Source: Phycisphaeraceae bacterium (GTDB taxonomy: Bacteria > Planctomycetota > Phycisphaerae > Phycisphaerales > UBA1924). Taken from it: DNA of 64,000 bases. Below are positions 1-8,224 of this stretch, one piece after another. Every line of letters starts with the position of its first letter. Within the stretch, counting starts at the first letter, position 1. The notes beneath the pieces were generated by a model, which saw only the letters and a program-made list of their open reading frames with translations, ran no database searches and had not been told where the DNA came from. Location of the stretch: positions 930,001 through 994,000 of the forward strand of contig JAHBXH010000001.1 in assembly GCA_019636555.1 (NCBI GenBank), given 5' to 3'. The translations under genes and the position numbers were made by a program.

Positions 1-1065
1 GTTTTTGACGCCGGCGAGGCGCGCGATCTCGAGTGCGCGGTCGAGGATCTGCTTGTTCTGGGCCTCGGTGCGGTGTTCGCCTTCTTTCGGCGCAAGGATG
101 TCGATCGGCTTGCCCCCGACTTCGATGAGTTCGGCGCGAAAACCGTGATTCTCTTCGAGCCAGTGTGTCTGCTGGGCGATCGTGGGGGGATTGTTCTTGT
201 CGTCGCGCTGGGCGATGAACTTCTGCCACGCAGGAGCCAGGCCCGCGGCCTTGGCGAGTTCGTTCGTGAAATTGGCCTTGATCTCGTAGTACTCGTCGGG
301 GATGAACGCGCGGATCTCGCGTTCGCGCTCGACGACGAGGCGCACGGCGACGGACTGCACGCGTCCGGCGCTGAGTCCTCGCGCGACCTTTTTCCAGAGC
401 AACGGAGAAACCTGATAGCCGACGATGCGATCGAGGATTCGGCGCGCCTGCTGCGCGTTGACGCGGTCTTCGTCGATCGGGTGCGGATTGCTGAAAGCCT
501 TGGCGATCTCGGCTTTGGTGATCGCTGGGAAGATGACGCGCTTGGCCTGCTTGCTGGTAATGCCCAGTTCCTGCGCGAGGTGCCATGCGATGGCTTCACC
601 CTCGCGGTCGAGGTCGGTTGCGAACCAGATCTGGCCGTCGCCGCTGGCGACGTCCTTTGCCGCGCGGCGGAGATCGGAGATCACGTTCGCGCGATCTTCG
701 TTGATGACGTAGGTTGGTTTGAAATCGCGCTCGAGGTCGACGCCCGGGACCGGGTTCTTCACACCCTTGGGGTTGCGGCTGGGCAGATCACGCACGTGGC
801 CGACCGAAGCGAGGACGACGTATTCGGGTCCGAGATAGCGGTTGATGGTCTTGGCCTTGGCGGGCGATTCGACGATGACGAGGTTCTTGCCCTTGGCGGA
901 ACCGGTCTTGTAGACGGACTTGAAGACGCGTCCGCCTCGGCCACCCCGTCCGCCCTTGCCGCCGAATCGGCCTACGGGCTTGGCCGGAGAGGTGGGTGCG
1001 TCGGCGACGGCGGTCGCTCCTCCCTCGGGCACGGACTCGGGTTTTTTGGAAGGGCGTTTGGCCAT
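1..1065 (-). CDS. topA: DNA topoisomerase I, 5' part (cut by window edge)
   Basis: Type IA topoisomerase that relaxes negative supercoils. The gene reads leftwards from ATG at 1065 and is still open at position 1, giving 355 codons. After a Gly/Arg/Lys-rich N-terminal extension of about 45 residues comes the TOPRIM start KNLVIVESPAKAKTI. The second TOPRIM block, DLDREGEAIAWHL, follows, then the core segments VNAQQARRILDRIVGYQ and LSAGRVQSVAVRLVVERE. The catalytic tyrosine region and C-terminal zinc or basic domains lie outside the window. The extension is longer than in E. coli TopA. Family identity is clear from the motifs. Confidence 0.96.
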   Translation of the reverse strand, partial: MAKRPSKKPESVPEGGATAVADAPTSPAKPVGRFGGKGGRGGRGGRVFKSVYKTGSAKGKNLVIVESPAKAKTINRYLGPEYVVLASVGHVRDLPSRNPKGVKNPVPGVDLERDFKPTYVINEDRANVISDLRRAAKDVASGDGQIWFATDLDREGEAIAWHLAQELGITSKQAKRVIFPAITKAEIAKAFSNPHPIDEDRVNAQQARRILDRIVGYQVSPLLWKKVARGLSAGRVQSVAVRLVVEREREIRAFIPDEYYEIKANFTNELAKAAGLAPAWQKFIAQRDDKNNPPTIAQQTHWLEENHGFRAELIEVGGKPIDILAPKEGEHRTEAQNKQILDRALEIARLAGVKN

Positions 1066-1315
1066 GGGTGAATTTGTCTATGCGAGGGGTGTGCCGGGTT
1101 GGAGGACCGGGGAATCACTGAAAAACGGGCTGCGGAAAGGCTTTGGGCGGGGCGGCGTGCCGCCACACCTTCGGCAATTCACCGGCTGGAGCCTGAAGTG
1201 GCAGTCCGGCAAAGGCTGTAGATAAGGAAAGAAAGGGGGGGTTGTCAAGGGGGTTAGGTGTAGGGAATACGTGCAAGCAGGATTTTGTTTGGATTTTGGA
1301 CGGATTCTCTGCCGT

Positions 1316-1374
1316 ATTCGCCGCAGACGTTGCGGTGAATCGACCTGCTATTCACCGCATGATTTGCGGCGAAT
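1316..1374. repeat. 59-bp nested perfect inverted repeat between miaA and topA
   Basis: The outer arms ATTCGCCGCA (1316-1325) and TGCGGCGAAT (1365-1374) are perfect complements. Inside them the arms GCGGTGAAT (1332-1340) and ATTCACCGC (1350-1358) are also perfect. The two 6-nt spacers are unpaired and the terminal loop is 9 nt. It lies 36 bp past the miaA stop and about 250 bp before the topA start, on the transcribed minus strand. There is no T-tract, so a standard intrinsic terminator is unlikely. The rest of the 1066-1409 gap shows no convincing gene. Confidence 0.8.
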
Positions 1375-1409
1375 GGCGGCTTGGACGCAGCGCCGACACG
1401 AGGTTTCGG

Positions 1410-2420
1410 TCAGTGCCCGAGGTTCGCCAGCCACTCGGACACTGGACTATTCGCCGCGTCGATCGATTTGCTTCCGGGCGTGATTCGCAAACGCTTCAGC
1501 CACGTTCGCTGTGTCTTAGCGAAGTGGCGGGTATCGATTTTGATTCGCTCGATCGCATCTTCGAGCGACATGCGGCCTTCGACATGCGCGAGGAGTTGCT
1601 TATAGCCGAGCGCTTCGCGGGCCTGAGCGTTGGCGGCGGGCGCGAACGCGCCCGCCGCGTGCAGCGCTCGCACCTCATCGAGAAAGCCCGCTTCCATCAT
1701 GTTTTTGACACGCGCGTTGATGCGCGGGTTGATGAGTTCGGCGGGCCAGTCGAGGATGATGAGGCGGAATGAGGGTGTCGAGGTGTCGGGGTGTCGAGGT
1801 GGCGAGAGCGAATCAGAACCCTCCCTTCCCCCAACCCCTTCCCTCAGGGAAGGGGCTGGAGAATCCCACTGCGTCTGGTGGGCGCTGATCGGCTTACCGG
1901 TGAGGTGGAAGACTTCGAGCGCGCGGATGGTGCGGCGTTCGTCGTTGGCGTGGATGCGGCGCGCTGCATCGGGATCGACGCGTTCGAGCTCTTCGCGGAG
2001 CGCGGCAAGCCCCTTCGCACGCAGCTTCTCACGCAGCTCCGTGTCGGCGCCGGGGCCCTCGAAGAGACCGTCGAGCAGCGCCTTGATGTAGAGGTGCGTG
2101 CCGCCGACGACAATGGGGTGTTTGCCCCGGGACCGGATGTCGGCGATCGCGGCGTTCGCGGCGCGGAGCCAATCGTGCACCGTGAAGGGCGTCGGATCGC
2201 GCGGATCGCGGAGATCGAGCAGGTGGTGGGGGATTCCCCGGCGTTCGGCCGGCGTGGGCTTCGCTGTGCCGATGTCCATTCCGGTGTAGATCTGAAAGGC
2301 ATCGGCGGTGATGATTTCGGCGTTGCCGATCCTTTCGGCCAGGTCGAGCGCGAGTGCGGACTTGCCCCCGGCGGTTGGGCCGGCGATGACAGGGATGAGA
2401 TTACCGTCAGGCTGTGTCAA
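1410..2420 (-). CDS. miaA: tRNA dimethylallyltransferase with in-frame repeat insertion
   Basis: Transfers a dimethylallyl group to A37 of tRNAs that read UNN codons. I choose TTG at 2420: it starts nine residues before the conserved IPVIAGPTAGGKS P-loop (P-loop about residues 14-21), and the only nearby ATG is out of frame and stops at once. This gives 336 residues. DAFQIYTGMDIGTAKP, GGTHLYIKALLDG and the C-terminal AREALGYKQLL and TRHFAKTQRTWLKRL blocks are all present. Residues about 188-217 are low-complexity and match no conserved MiaA block. They are encoded by an octamer array plus a palindromic repeat (see the separate entry). The reading frame is kept, so the enzyme is probably functional. 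Confidence 0.95.
   Translation of the reverse strand: MTQPDGNLIPVIAGPTAGGKSALALDLAERIGNAEIITADAFQIYTGMDIGTAKPTPAERRGIPHHLLDLRDPRDPTPFTVHDWLRAANAAIADIRSRGKHPIVVGGTHLYIKALLDGLFEGPGADTELREKLRAKGLAALREELERVDPDAARRIHANDERRTIRALEVFHLTGKPISAHQTQWDSPAPSLREGVGGREGSDSLSPPRHPDTSTPSFRLIILDWPAELINPRINARVKNMMEAGFLDEVRALHAAGAFAPAANAQAREALGYKQLLAHVEGRMSLEDAIERIKIDTRHFAKTQRTWLKRLRITPGSKSIDAANSPVSEWLANLGH
1768..1859. repeat. Octamer array plus palindromic element inserted in miaA
   Basis: Four degenerate octamers of consensus GTGTCGAG occupy 1775-1806. After 11 bp comes a palindromic element (1818-1856) whose core is CCCTTCCCTCAGGGAAGGGG. About 35 nt of this element are identical to the copy inside der. The insertion adds about 30 residues to MiaA without breaking the frame. 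Confidence 0.85.
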
Positions 2421-2509
2421 TCGGTCATTGTTGCGGCGATTATCCGGGACACCCGTCGCACCACCCAAAGTGGCTATTTCCGAGCGAGATTGTTCGAAGA
2501 AGAGTGTGG

Positions 2510-2515
2510 TATGAT
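2510..2515 (+). promoter_or_regulatory. Possible -10 box of ogt (leaderless?)
   Basis: TATGAT lies 6 nt before the ogt ATG at 2522, so transcription would start at or next to the start codon. A good -35 box at normal spacing is not evident; TTGTTC at 2490-2495 is only 14 nt away. Confidence 0.35.
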
Positions 2516-2521
2516 GCGGGC

Positions 2522-3064
2522 ATGACTGCCGCGCTCGCCAATGCGTCGCGGATTGTGAAGTCGCCGCTCGGCGACCTGTGGTTGCAGGCAACTCCGAATT
2601 CGCTTTGCGGGCTGCACTTTTCCGGTAGGGGCGAGAGCGAATTGTTGTCGGTGAAGAGCGCGCTGCTGGAGCAGGTCGAGCACGAGCTGCACGAGTATTT
2701 TCAGGGGCGGCGGCGCGAGTTCGGTGTATCACTCGAACTGGAAGGAACCGAGTTTCAGAAGCGCGTGTGGGACGAGCTTTTGAAGATTCCGTACGCCGAG
2801 ACGATCTCGTACGCGGAACTCGCGAAGCGCGTGGGGAGCGCGAACGGCTTCCGCGCGGTGGGTGCCGCGAACGGGGCGAACCCGATCGCGATCATCGTGC
2901 CGTGCCATCGCGTGATCAATGCCGATGGGCAGCTCGGCGGCTACGGCGGCGACCTGTGGCGCAAGCGCTGGCTGCTCGAGCACGAAAGACGTGTGGCGGG
3001 AATGCCGCCGCTCGATCTCTTTGCGGTGAAATCACCGGTAGGTGTCGAACAGGTGCAGGGATAG
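2522..3064 (+). CDS. ogt: Methylated-DNA--protein-cysteine methyltransferase
   Basis: Suicide repair protein that moves the alkyl group from O6-alkylguanine to its own cysteine. 180 residues from ATG at 2522, the usual length. The active-site block IVPCHRVI is present with nucleophile Cys128. It is preceded by the helix-turn-helix region ISYAELAKRVGSANGFRAVG, with Arg as the base-flipping residue, and followed by LGGYGGDLWRKRWLLEHE. It is divergent from miaA, with about 100 bp between the two starts. An upstream in-frame extension to 2414 would run into miaA and carries no family sequence, so I reject it. Confidence 0.95.
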   Translation: MTAALANASRIVKSPLGDLWLQATPNSLCGLHFSGRGESELLSVKSALLEQVEHELHEYFQGRRREFGVSLELEGTEFQKRVWDELLKIPYAETISYAELAKRVGSANGFRAVGAANGANPIAIIVPCHRVINADGQLGGYGGDLWRKRWLLEHERRVAGMPPLDLFAVKSPVGVEQVQG

Positions 3065-3130
3065 GCGCTGGAATAAGGCAGCGTTCTGAACGTTGAACTG
3101 CCGGTTTCCCAACGAAACCGGGAGGCTTCG

Positions 3131-4039
3131 ATGGTTGCGCTCATTCTCGGACTAATGGTTGCTGTGTCCGTTGCGACGCCTGCGCCGAAGCAGGTCGCGG
3201 AAGATGCGCCGCTGCTTGCGGGTCCCGCGGTCAAGGATGCCGCGCCGGCGAAGACGCTCGTTCACTTCGGGGCGGATGGCAGGTTGATCGCGCTCGAGAA
3301 TCGCGAAGAGATCGAGGCGGTCGAGCTGCTTGGTTTGAGCGACGCGGAACGAGAACCGATCGATCAATACATCCGGCTGCGGCTTGCCGATGTGACGGCC
3401 GGTGGAATCCGCCGGATCCCGTTCATTCTTGGATTGCGGGAAGTGATCGCGAGCGGATCGGATGAACGTATTGATGACGTGCTGAAACGCTTTGGGGCGC
3501 ATCGCGAGATCTGGAAGACCAGTCCGGAAGAAGTGATTTCCAAGGCGCTCCCGGAGCGTGCGCGGCGGGAATACGCCCGCTTGATCGAGCAGTATCGCGA
3601 GGCGTGGATCGCGGAGAAGTCACGCGAGTCGAAGTCGGATCGGGCGACGCTGCTCGCGCGTCTCGAACGGGAAAAGAAGATCGCGGATATCGAGCGGCCG
3701 GCGCAGGCGAGCGCGGCACAGGCACGCGAACGATTTGAGAGGATTTCTCGCCGGCTCGATCTGACGAGCGAGCAGGAGGGAAAGCTGCAAACACTCTTGC
3801 AGGAGTACGCGACGAATTCCAACTTCAATCCGAGGCCGCGGGATGGTCTGAAATTGCTCGCGGACATGTTCGGCGTGCTGACGTGGGAGCAGCGGCTTGA
3901 ACTGCGTCGGTATCTGCAGGAGGAGCGAGGAGAAGCTCGGTTCCGGCCGCTGCGCGATGCGCCGAAGGGGGCCGGGATGGCGGCGGGGGTGCCGGTGATG
4001 CTGCTTTCGTTTCGAAGAAAGCGGCGACGGATCGGCTGA
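3131..4039 (+). CDS. Exported protein of unknown function
   Basis: 302 residues. A hydrophobic N-terminus (residues 1-17, ending near VATPAP) looks like a signal peptide, so the protein is probably periplasmic. The body is Arg/Glu-rich and predicted helical, with alternating charged stretches between residues about 130 and 260. It ends in a short hydrophobic patch (GMAAGVPVMLLSF) and the basic tail RRKRRRIG. The segment LDLTSEQEGKLQTLL recalls metal-sensing periplasmic helical proteins but is too short to assign a family. It lies between ogt and der on the same strand, 21 bp before der. I do not recognise it. Confidence 0.75.
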   Translation: MVALILGLMVAVSVATPAPKQVAEDAPLLAGPAVKDAAPAKTLVHFGADGRLIALENREEIEAVELLGLSDAEREPIDQYIRLRLADVTAGGIRRIPFILGLREVIASGSDERIDDVLKRFGAHREIWKTSPEEVISKALPERARREYARLIEQYREAWIAEKSRESKSDRATLLARLEREKKIADIERPAQASAAQARERFERISRRLDLTSEQEGKLQTLLQEYATNSNFNPRPRDGLKLLADMFGVLTWEQRLELRRYLQEERGEARFRPLRDAPKGAGMAAGVPVMLLSFRRKRRRIG

Positions 4040-4060
4040 TCCGTTTCCCTACGATCTAGC

Positions 4061-5785
4061 GTGCCCATTCCACGCATTGCTATCGTCGGTCGCCCCAACG
4101 CGGGCAAGTCTTCGCTGATGAACATGATCGCGAAGTCGAAGGTCTCCATCGTCGATCCGACGCCGGGGGTGACGCGGGATCGGGTTGCGGCAATCGTCGA
4201 TCTCGAGGGTCCAAACGGCATCAACAGCCCGAAGAAGACAGTCGAGTTCATGGACACCGGCGGCTTCGGTGTATATGTCGCTGAGGGCGAGCGATTCGAC
4301 GAAGTCGGCGCCGACCTTGCGACGCTGACGGAGGACATCGAGGGTCAGATTGCCGCGGCAGTCGAGGGGGCGGATCTGATTCTGTTCGCGGTCGATGCGC
4401 AGGCGGGTATTACGCCTCACGATGAACAGATCGCGAAGCTGCTGCGAGAGGGAAAATTGGGGAGCGGACGAGAAGGGGTCAAGGGGCAGAGGGGTAAAGG
4501 GGCAAAGGGAGGAAAACAGGAACCCTTCCCCCAACCCCTTCCCTCAGGGAAGGGGCTTCGGAAAAAGCCGCCGATCCGGATCGTCGCGACGAAGGTGGAC
4601 GGGCCGAAGTGGGAGGCGCACGCGCACGAGTTGTCGGCGCTCGGGTTCGGCGAGCCGCTGATGGTCTCGTCGATGAACAACTACATGCGCCGGGAGTTCC
4701 TCGACACGGTGTACGAGTTGACGCCCGATGAAGCGCTCGGTGCCGAGCCCGAAGCGCGGGCGGACCTGATGCTGGCGATCGTCGGCAAGCGCAACGCGGG
4801 CAAGAGCACGCTCGTGAACACGCTCGCGGGGGAGCCCCGCGTGATCGTGAGTGAAATCGCGGGCACGACGCGCGACGCGATCGACGTCCGCTTCGAGATG
4901 GACGGCAAGAGCCTGGTCGCGATCGACACGGCGGGCGTCCGGCGCAAGAAGAGTTTTCAGAATCAGATCGAGCACTGGGCGATGGACCGGGCCGTGCGGG
5001 CGATCGAGCGGGCGGATGTGATCCTGCTGCTCATCGACGCGACCGAAAAGATCAGCCAGGTGGACGAGCAATTGGCGGCACTCGCGCAGAAGAGCTGGAA
5101 GCCGGCGATCATCGTCGTGAACAAGTGGGACCTTGCCGAAGGGCAGATCGGTCGCGATGACAAGCCCGTAACGCCGGAGAAGTATGAGGATTACCTGCGC
5201 AAGGAGCTGCGCGGCCTTTCCTTCGCGCCGATCGCGTTCGTCAGCGGCAAAGACAACGCCAATGTCCGCGAGACGATCGAACTGGCATTCGAGTTGAAGC
5301 AGCAGGCGTCGGAGCGCGTGACCACGGGCAAGCTCAATCGGCTGATCCGCGAGATCGTGACCCGACGCGGCCCGACCGACACGATGGGCACGCAGGCGAA
5401 GGTGTTCTTTGTCGCGCAGACTCAGACCAACCCGCCCACGATCACGATCGTCGTGAATTACCCGGAACTTTTCCGCCCGAACTACCAGCGGTTCCTGATG
5501 AACCGGCTCCGCGAAGAGACTCCGTTTGTCGAGGTGCCTCTGCGGCTGGTGGTGCGGGCACGCCGGCAGCGCGAGGACGACTCGAAACTCATCGAGACCG
5601 GGAAGTATTCGGATAAGCTCAAGCTCGGGCGCGGCGGCACACGCTCCAAGATCACCAAGCAGGACGGCGTGTGGGTCGCGGACGAGGGAGAGTTCGACGA
5701 GAGCATCCTCAGCGATGCGCAGTCGAGCGCCGTCAACTTTGAGGATGACGAAAAGACGGCGGAAGAGTACTTCGACGAGGATTAG
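4061..5785 (+). CDS. der: Ribosome-assembly GTPase Der with in-frame repeat insertion
   Basis: Double GTPase needed for 50S subunit maturation. It starts at GTG 4061, directly before PIPRIAIVGRPNAGKSS. The first G domain has GRPNAGKS (about residues 9-16), DTGG and TKVD. The second has GKRNAGKS, DTAG and NKWD, and a KH-like domain follows. At 574 residues it is longer than the usual 440-490. One reason is a low-complexity insert at about residues 134-172, just before the PIRIVATKVD strand of G domain 1. The other is an acidic C-terminal tail of about 60 residues. The insert is encoded by repeats (separate entry). It falls between the switch II helix and the G4 strand, where extra length may be tolerated. 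Confidence 0.96.
   Translation: MPIPRIAIVGRPNAGKSSLMNMIAKSKVSIVDPTPGVTRDRVAAIVDLEGPNGINSPKKTVEFMDTGGFGVYVAEGERFDEVGADLATLTEDIEGQIAAAVEGADLILFAVDAQAGITPHDEQIAKLLREGKLGSGREGVKGQRGKGAKGGKQEPFPQPLPSGKGLRKKPPIRIVATKVDGPKWEAHAHELSALGFGEPLMVSSMNNYMRREFLDTVYELTPDEALGAEPEARADLMLAIVGKRNAGKSTLVNTLAGEPRVIVSEIAGTTRDAIDVRFEMDGKSLVAIDTAGVRRKKSFQNQIEHWAMDRAVRAIERADVILLLIDATEKISQVDEQLAALAQKSWKPAIIVVNKWDLAEGQIGRDDKPVTPEKYEDYLRKELRGLSFAPIAFVSGKDNANVRETIELAFELKQQASERVTTGKLNRLIREIVTRRGPTDTMGTQAKVFFVAQTQTNPPTITIVVNYPELFRPNYQRFLMNRLREETPFVEVPLRLVVRARRQREDDSKLIETGKYSDKLKLGRGGTRSKITKQDGVWVADEGEFDESILSDAQSSAVNFEDDEKTAEEYFDED
4456..4562. repeat. Octamer array plus palindromic element inserted in der
   Basis: Five octamers of form AGGGGNAA occupy 4474-4513. 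The palindromic element (4520-4560) follows, with about 35 nt identical to the miaA copy and in the same orientation relative to its array. The insertion replaces no conserved residue and keeps the reading frame. The octamer resembles the array in front of ychF (35213-35298), not the one in miaA. Confidence 0.85.
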
Positions 5786-5889
5786 GGAAAGGTGGCGAGG
5801 TTTCCGGGTGTCCAGGTTTCAAGGGCGCCGAGTCGGATGCCTTTGGTGCTCCCTTGACACCTCGACACCTTGACACCTCGACACCTGCT
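5786..5889. repeat. Opposed octamer arrays between convergent der and protease genes
   Basis: Four octamers of the GTGTCCAG/GTTTCAAG type at 5792-5823 face four octamers of CTTGACAC/CTCGACAC at 5853-5884. The right-hand array is the complement of the octamer family found in miaA. The arrays are inverted relative to each other, so a transcript could fold into a long imperfect hairpin between two converging genes. There is no T-tract. Confidence 0.75.
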
Positions 5890-8049
5890 TCAAGGACACA
5901 ACAGCTCGTTGTACGCGCCGACGAAAATGACGAAATCCGCGTCGTCCGTCATGCCGTCGCCGTTGAAATCGCCGAGCGGGTCTTCGAGCAGGTCGTACGA
6001 AGAGACGAACATGACAAAGTCGGCATCGTCGACGAAGCCGTCGGCATTGAGATCGCAGACGCAGGTTGCTTCGGCGACATTGCCCGTGAGAACAAGGCCG
6101 TAGCCCTGCGTGCCGACGTTGACCGCCGGCGCCGAGATCTTCGCGAACCAGACGCCGGGCGTTGGCGACTGGAACATTGCCATCTCGACGTTGTTGAGCG
6201 AGTCGGCGCTGCCGCCGTTCGTGCTCCAGCCGTTGGAGAAGACATTGCCGCGGTATTCAACGCGGCCGGGCGCGATGAGCGTGAGATCGAGATTGTTCAC
6301 GACCGGTGCACTCGATGCGACGCTGCCCGGCGCATCGTGGAAAGCCATGGTGGCGCGAAGGTCTTCGCTGCCGGGTGTCACGACGAAGCGCACGTAGCGG
6401 TAGTCGCTGGTGCTGAGCGCACCCGCCGCGTTGTTCGATTGGTCACGCACGAGCAGCTTGCGGGAGTCGCCGGGGAGATACACCGAACGGTCCGCGAGTA
6501 GACGCCCCCATCCGGCGGTGTCGCTCGGATAGGTCGCTTGCGACGTCATGCGAACGGCGCCGTTGAGCAGCATGGCCTTGAGCAGCGCGCCGCTTGGCAC
6601 TCTCGCATCGGGGGCGTTGGCGAGACCTGAGGGGTAGAAGCCCTGCGTGAAATACTGGCGGATCATCGCCGCCATCCCGGTAACGACGGGGGAGGCCATC
6701 GATGTGCCGAGTTGCCCACCCGTGCCGCAGCCGGTGCCGTTCGTGGCGGACGTCAAACTTCCGGGAGCGGAAATCTCGGGCTTGCGCCGGCCGTCGGTCG
6801 TGGGACCTGTGCCGCCGAAGATGATGGTTTCCTGGTTCGGCGTATTGCCGCTGGCGACGACTGCGATGCAGTTCTTCGCGTTTTCAGGGTTTGTGAGCGG
6901 GCCGCTCTCGGCGGTCGCGAACATCAGGAGGCAGTTGGGGTTCGTCCAGGAGAAATTGTCGATCGCGCGGCAGGTCACGTCGTAGGCGTTGGTGCTCGAG
7001 TTCCCCCAGCTGTTGTTGTGCACGAACGCGCCGTGGTTGTAGTTGTCGAGGAAAAGGTTGTAAATGATGCTCTCGTCGAGCGCAAGCCCGCCGAGAAAGG
7101 AGATTCGCGCGCCGTAGGCGATTCCACGCGTGTTGGTGTTGTCGCCCGCGTCTCCGGCGGCGGTGCACGAAACGTGTGTCGCGTGCAGTCCGACGTTGCG
7201 GGGGGTATTGAGGTAGACGACTTTGCGGTGCGTGGGGCCGGCCACCGAGACGAGCGGATCAAAGAACGAGCAGTGCGAAAGGTCGAGCTTGGTCGAAGAT
7301 TCGATGATGCCGATGATCTGGCCGGTGCCGTTCAGGCCGGCGGAATACATCGGCGTGGAATTCGAGATGTTGGTCTGAGCGATCCAGCGCGCGTTGGCAT
7401 TGCGATCTTCGAACTCCGGCGCTTCCTCGATGAAGAAGACGGTGGACATGCGGCTGAGCGCCACGAGTTGATGCGCGGGGAGCGCGATGACCGCGAGCAG
7501 ATCGCCCCCGGCGTTGTCCATTTTGAGAATCTGGGCGCCGGGTAAAGAAGCGACTTGTGTTCGGGCGAGCGCCGGATTCGCGCCGGGAGCGAACGAGACA
7601 ATCAGGGCGAGCTTGCCGCCGGATTCGAGTTGCTTGCGGACGGCCTCGCGAAAGTTTCTCGCGGGCGCGCGGCGCAACAAATCCGGCGCGATCTTCCATT
7701 CCGGTTTGAAGTCGGCGGCGGTGCGCACAAAGCCGAGGCGGCTCAGCGCGGCAGGAGACCCCGGCGGGATTTCGGCGATGAACGAATTGCCCTCGAGGAA
7801 ACTCTTGATTTGCACGCCGGCTTTGGAAAGCGCGGCGCGACGCTCGGGGGTCATCGGTCCGTCGAGCGTGAGCACACGAGCCGTATCCGACGCGCGCAGC
7901 GTGCGTTCTTTCAGGAGATCGGGCGTGTCGCGGAAACGTACCCGCTGCGCGCGAAGATCGAGCACGTCCTGGGCCAAGGCGGTCGAGGCGCAGAGCGCGA
8001 CGCCCGTGAAGAAAACGGTGCGGGCTGTCGTTTCAAACAGATTCGCCAA
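5890..8049 (-). CDS. Secreted subtilisin-like (S8) protein with dockerin tail, catalytic site altered
   Basis: 719 residues from TTG 8049, preceded by AGGGG at RBS distance. There is a signal peptide ending near ALAQ (residue 27), a pro-region to about 215, a Kp43-like subtilase domain (about 240-510) and a beta-sandwich region. The tail has two Asp-rich repeats (CDLNADGFVDDADFV and GDFNGDGMTDDADFV) ending in CP. His289 of LHATH and Ser450 of GTSMASP are in place. The usual catalytic Asp position carries Glu250 (IIGIIESS) and the oxyanion Asn position appears to be Glu381 (FATAESG). It may therefore be weakly active or non-catalytic. Tails of this kind are known in Phycisphaerae as GC-type dockerins, probably for surface attachment. 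Confidence 0.85.
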   Translation of the reverse strand: MANLFETTARTVFFTGVALCASTALAQDVLDLRAQRVRFRDTPDLLKERTLRASDTARVLTLDGPMTPERRAALSKAGVQIKSFLEGNSFIAEIPPGSPAALSRLGFVRTAADFKPEWKIAPDLLRRAPARNFREAVRKQLESGGKLALIVSFAPGANPALARTQVASLPGAQILKMDNAGGDLLAVIALPAHQLVALSRMSTVFFIEEAPEFEDRNANARWIAQTNISNSTPMYSAGLNGTGQIIGIIESSTKLDLSHCSFFDPLVSVAGPTHRKVVYLNTPRNVGLHATHVSCTAAGDAGDNTNTRGIAYGARISFLGGLALDESIIYNLFLDNYNHGAFVHNNSWGNSSTNAYDVTCRAIDNFSWTNPNCLLMFATAESGPLTNPENAKNCIAVVASGNTPNQETIIFGGTGPTTDGRRKPEISAPGSLTSATNGTGCGTGGQLGTSMASPVVTGMAAMIRQYFTQGFYPSGLANAPDARVPSGALLKAMLLNGAVRMTSQATYPSDTAGWGRLLADRSVYLPGDSRKLLVRDQSNNAAGALSTSDYRYVRFVVTPGSEDLRATMAFHDAPGSVASSAPVVNNLDLTLIAPGRVEYRGNVFSNGWSTNGGSADSLNNVEMAMFQSPTPGVWFAKISAPAVNVGTQGYGLVLTGNVAEATCVCDLNADGFVDDADFVMFVSSYDLLEDPLGDFNGDGMTDDADFVIFVGAYNELLCP

Positions 8050-8122
8050 GAAGAATCCCCTCTCACGAACGCTCGCGGGCGCTGCCGGAATCGGCGGTCT
8101 GGAACCTCATATTCAAGCCAAC

Positions 8123-8153
8123 AAAAAACCCTCCGCATGGAGGTACGGAGGGT
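8123..8153 (-). terminator. Intrinsic terminator after the STAS gene
   Basis: Read on the minus strand, an 8-bp stem ACCCTCCG/CGGAGGGT with a 10-nt loop is followed by a T-run (the A-run at 8123-8128 on the plus strand). It lies about 70 bp past the STAS gene stop and just before the protease start. Confidence 0.8.
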
Positions 8154-8224
8154 AAAGGGGTTGAGTTTCCCGCGTTCTATCCGATCGGCCTGAAGGTCCG
8201 AGAATCCGACTTCCTGCGGATGGA

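Noticed and set aside
73..1071. 332-codon open frame on the plus strand opposite topA
   Set aside because: It is an antisense frame of a clear topA; its composition follows the GC-rich third positions of the real gene and it has no family sequence.
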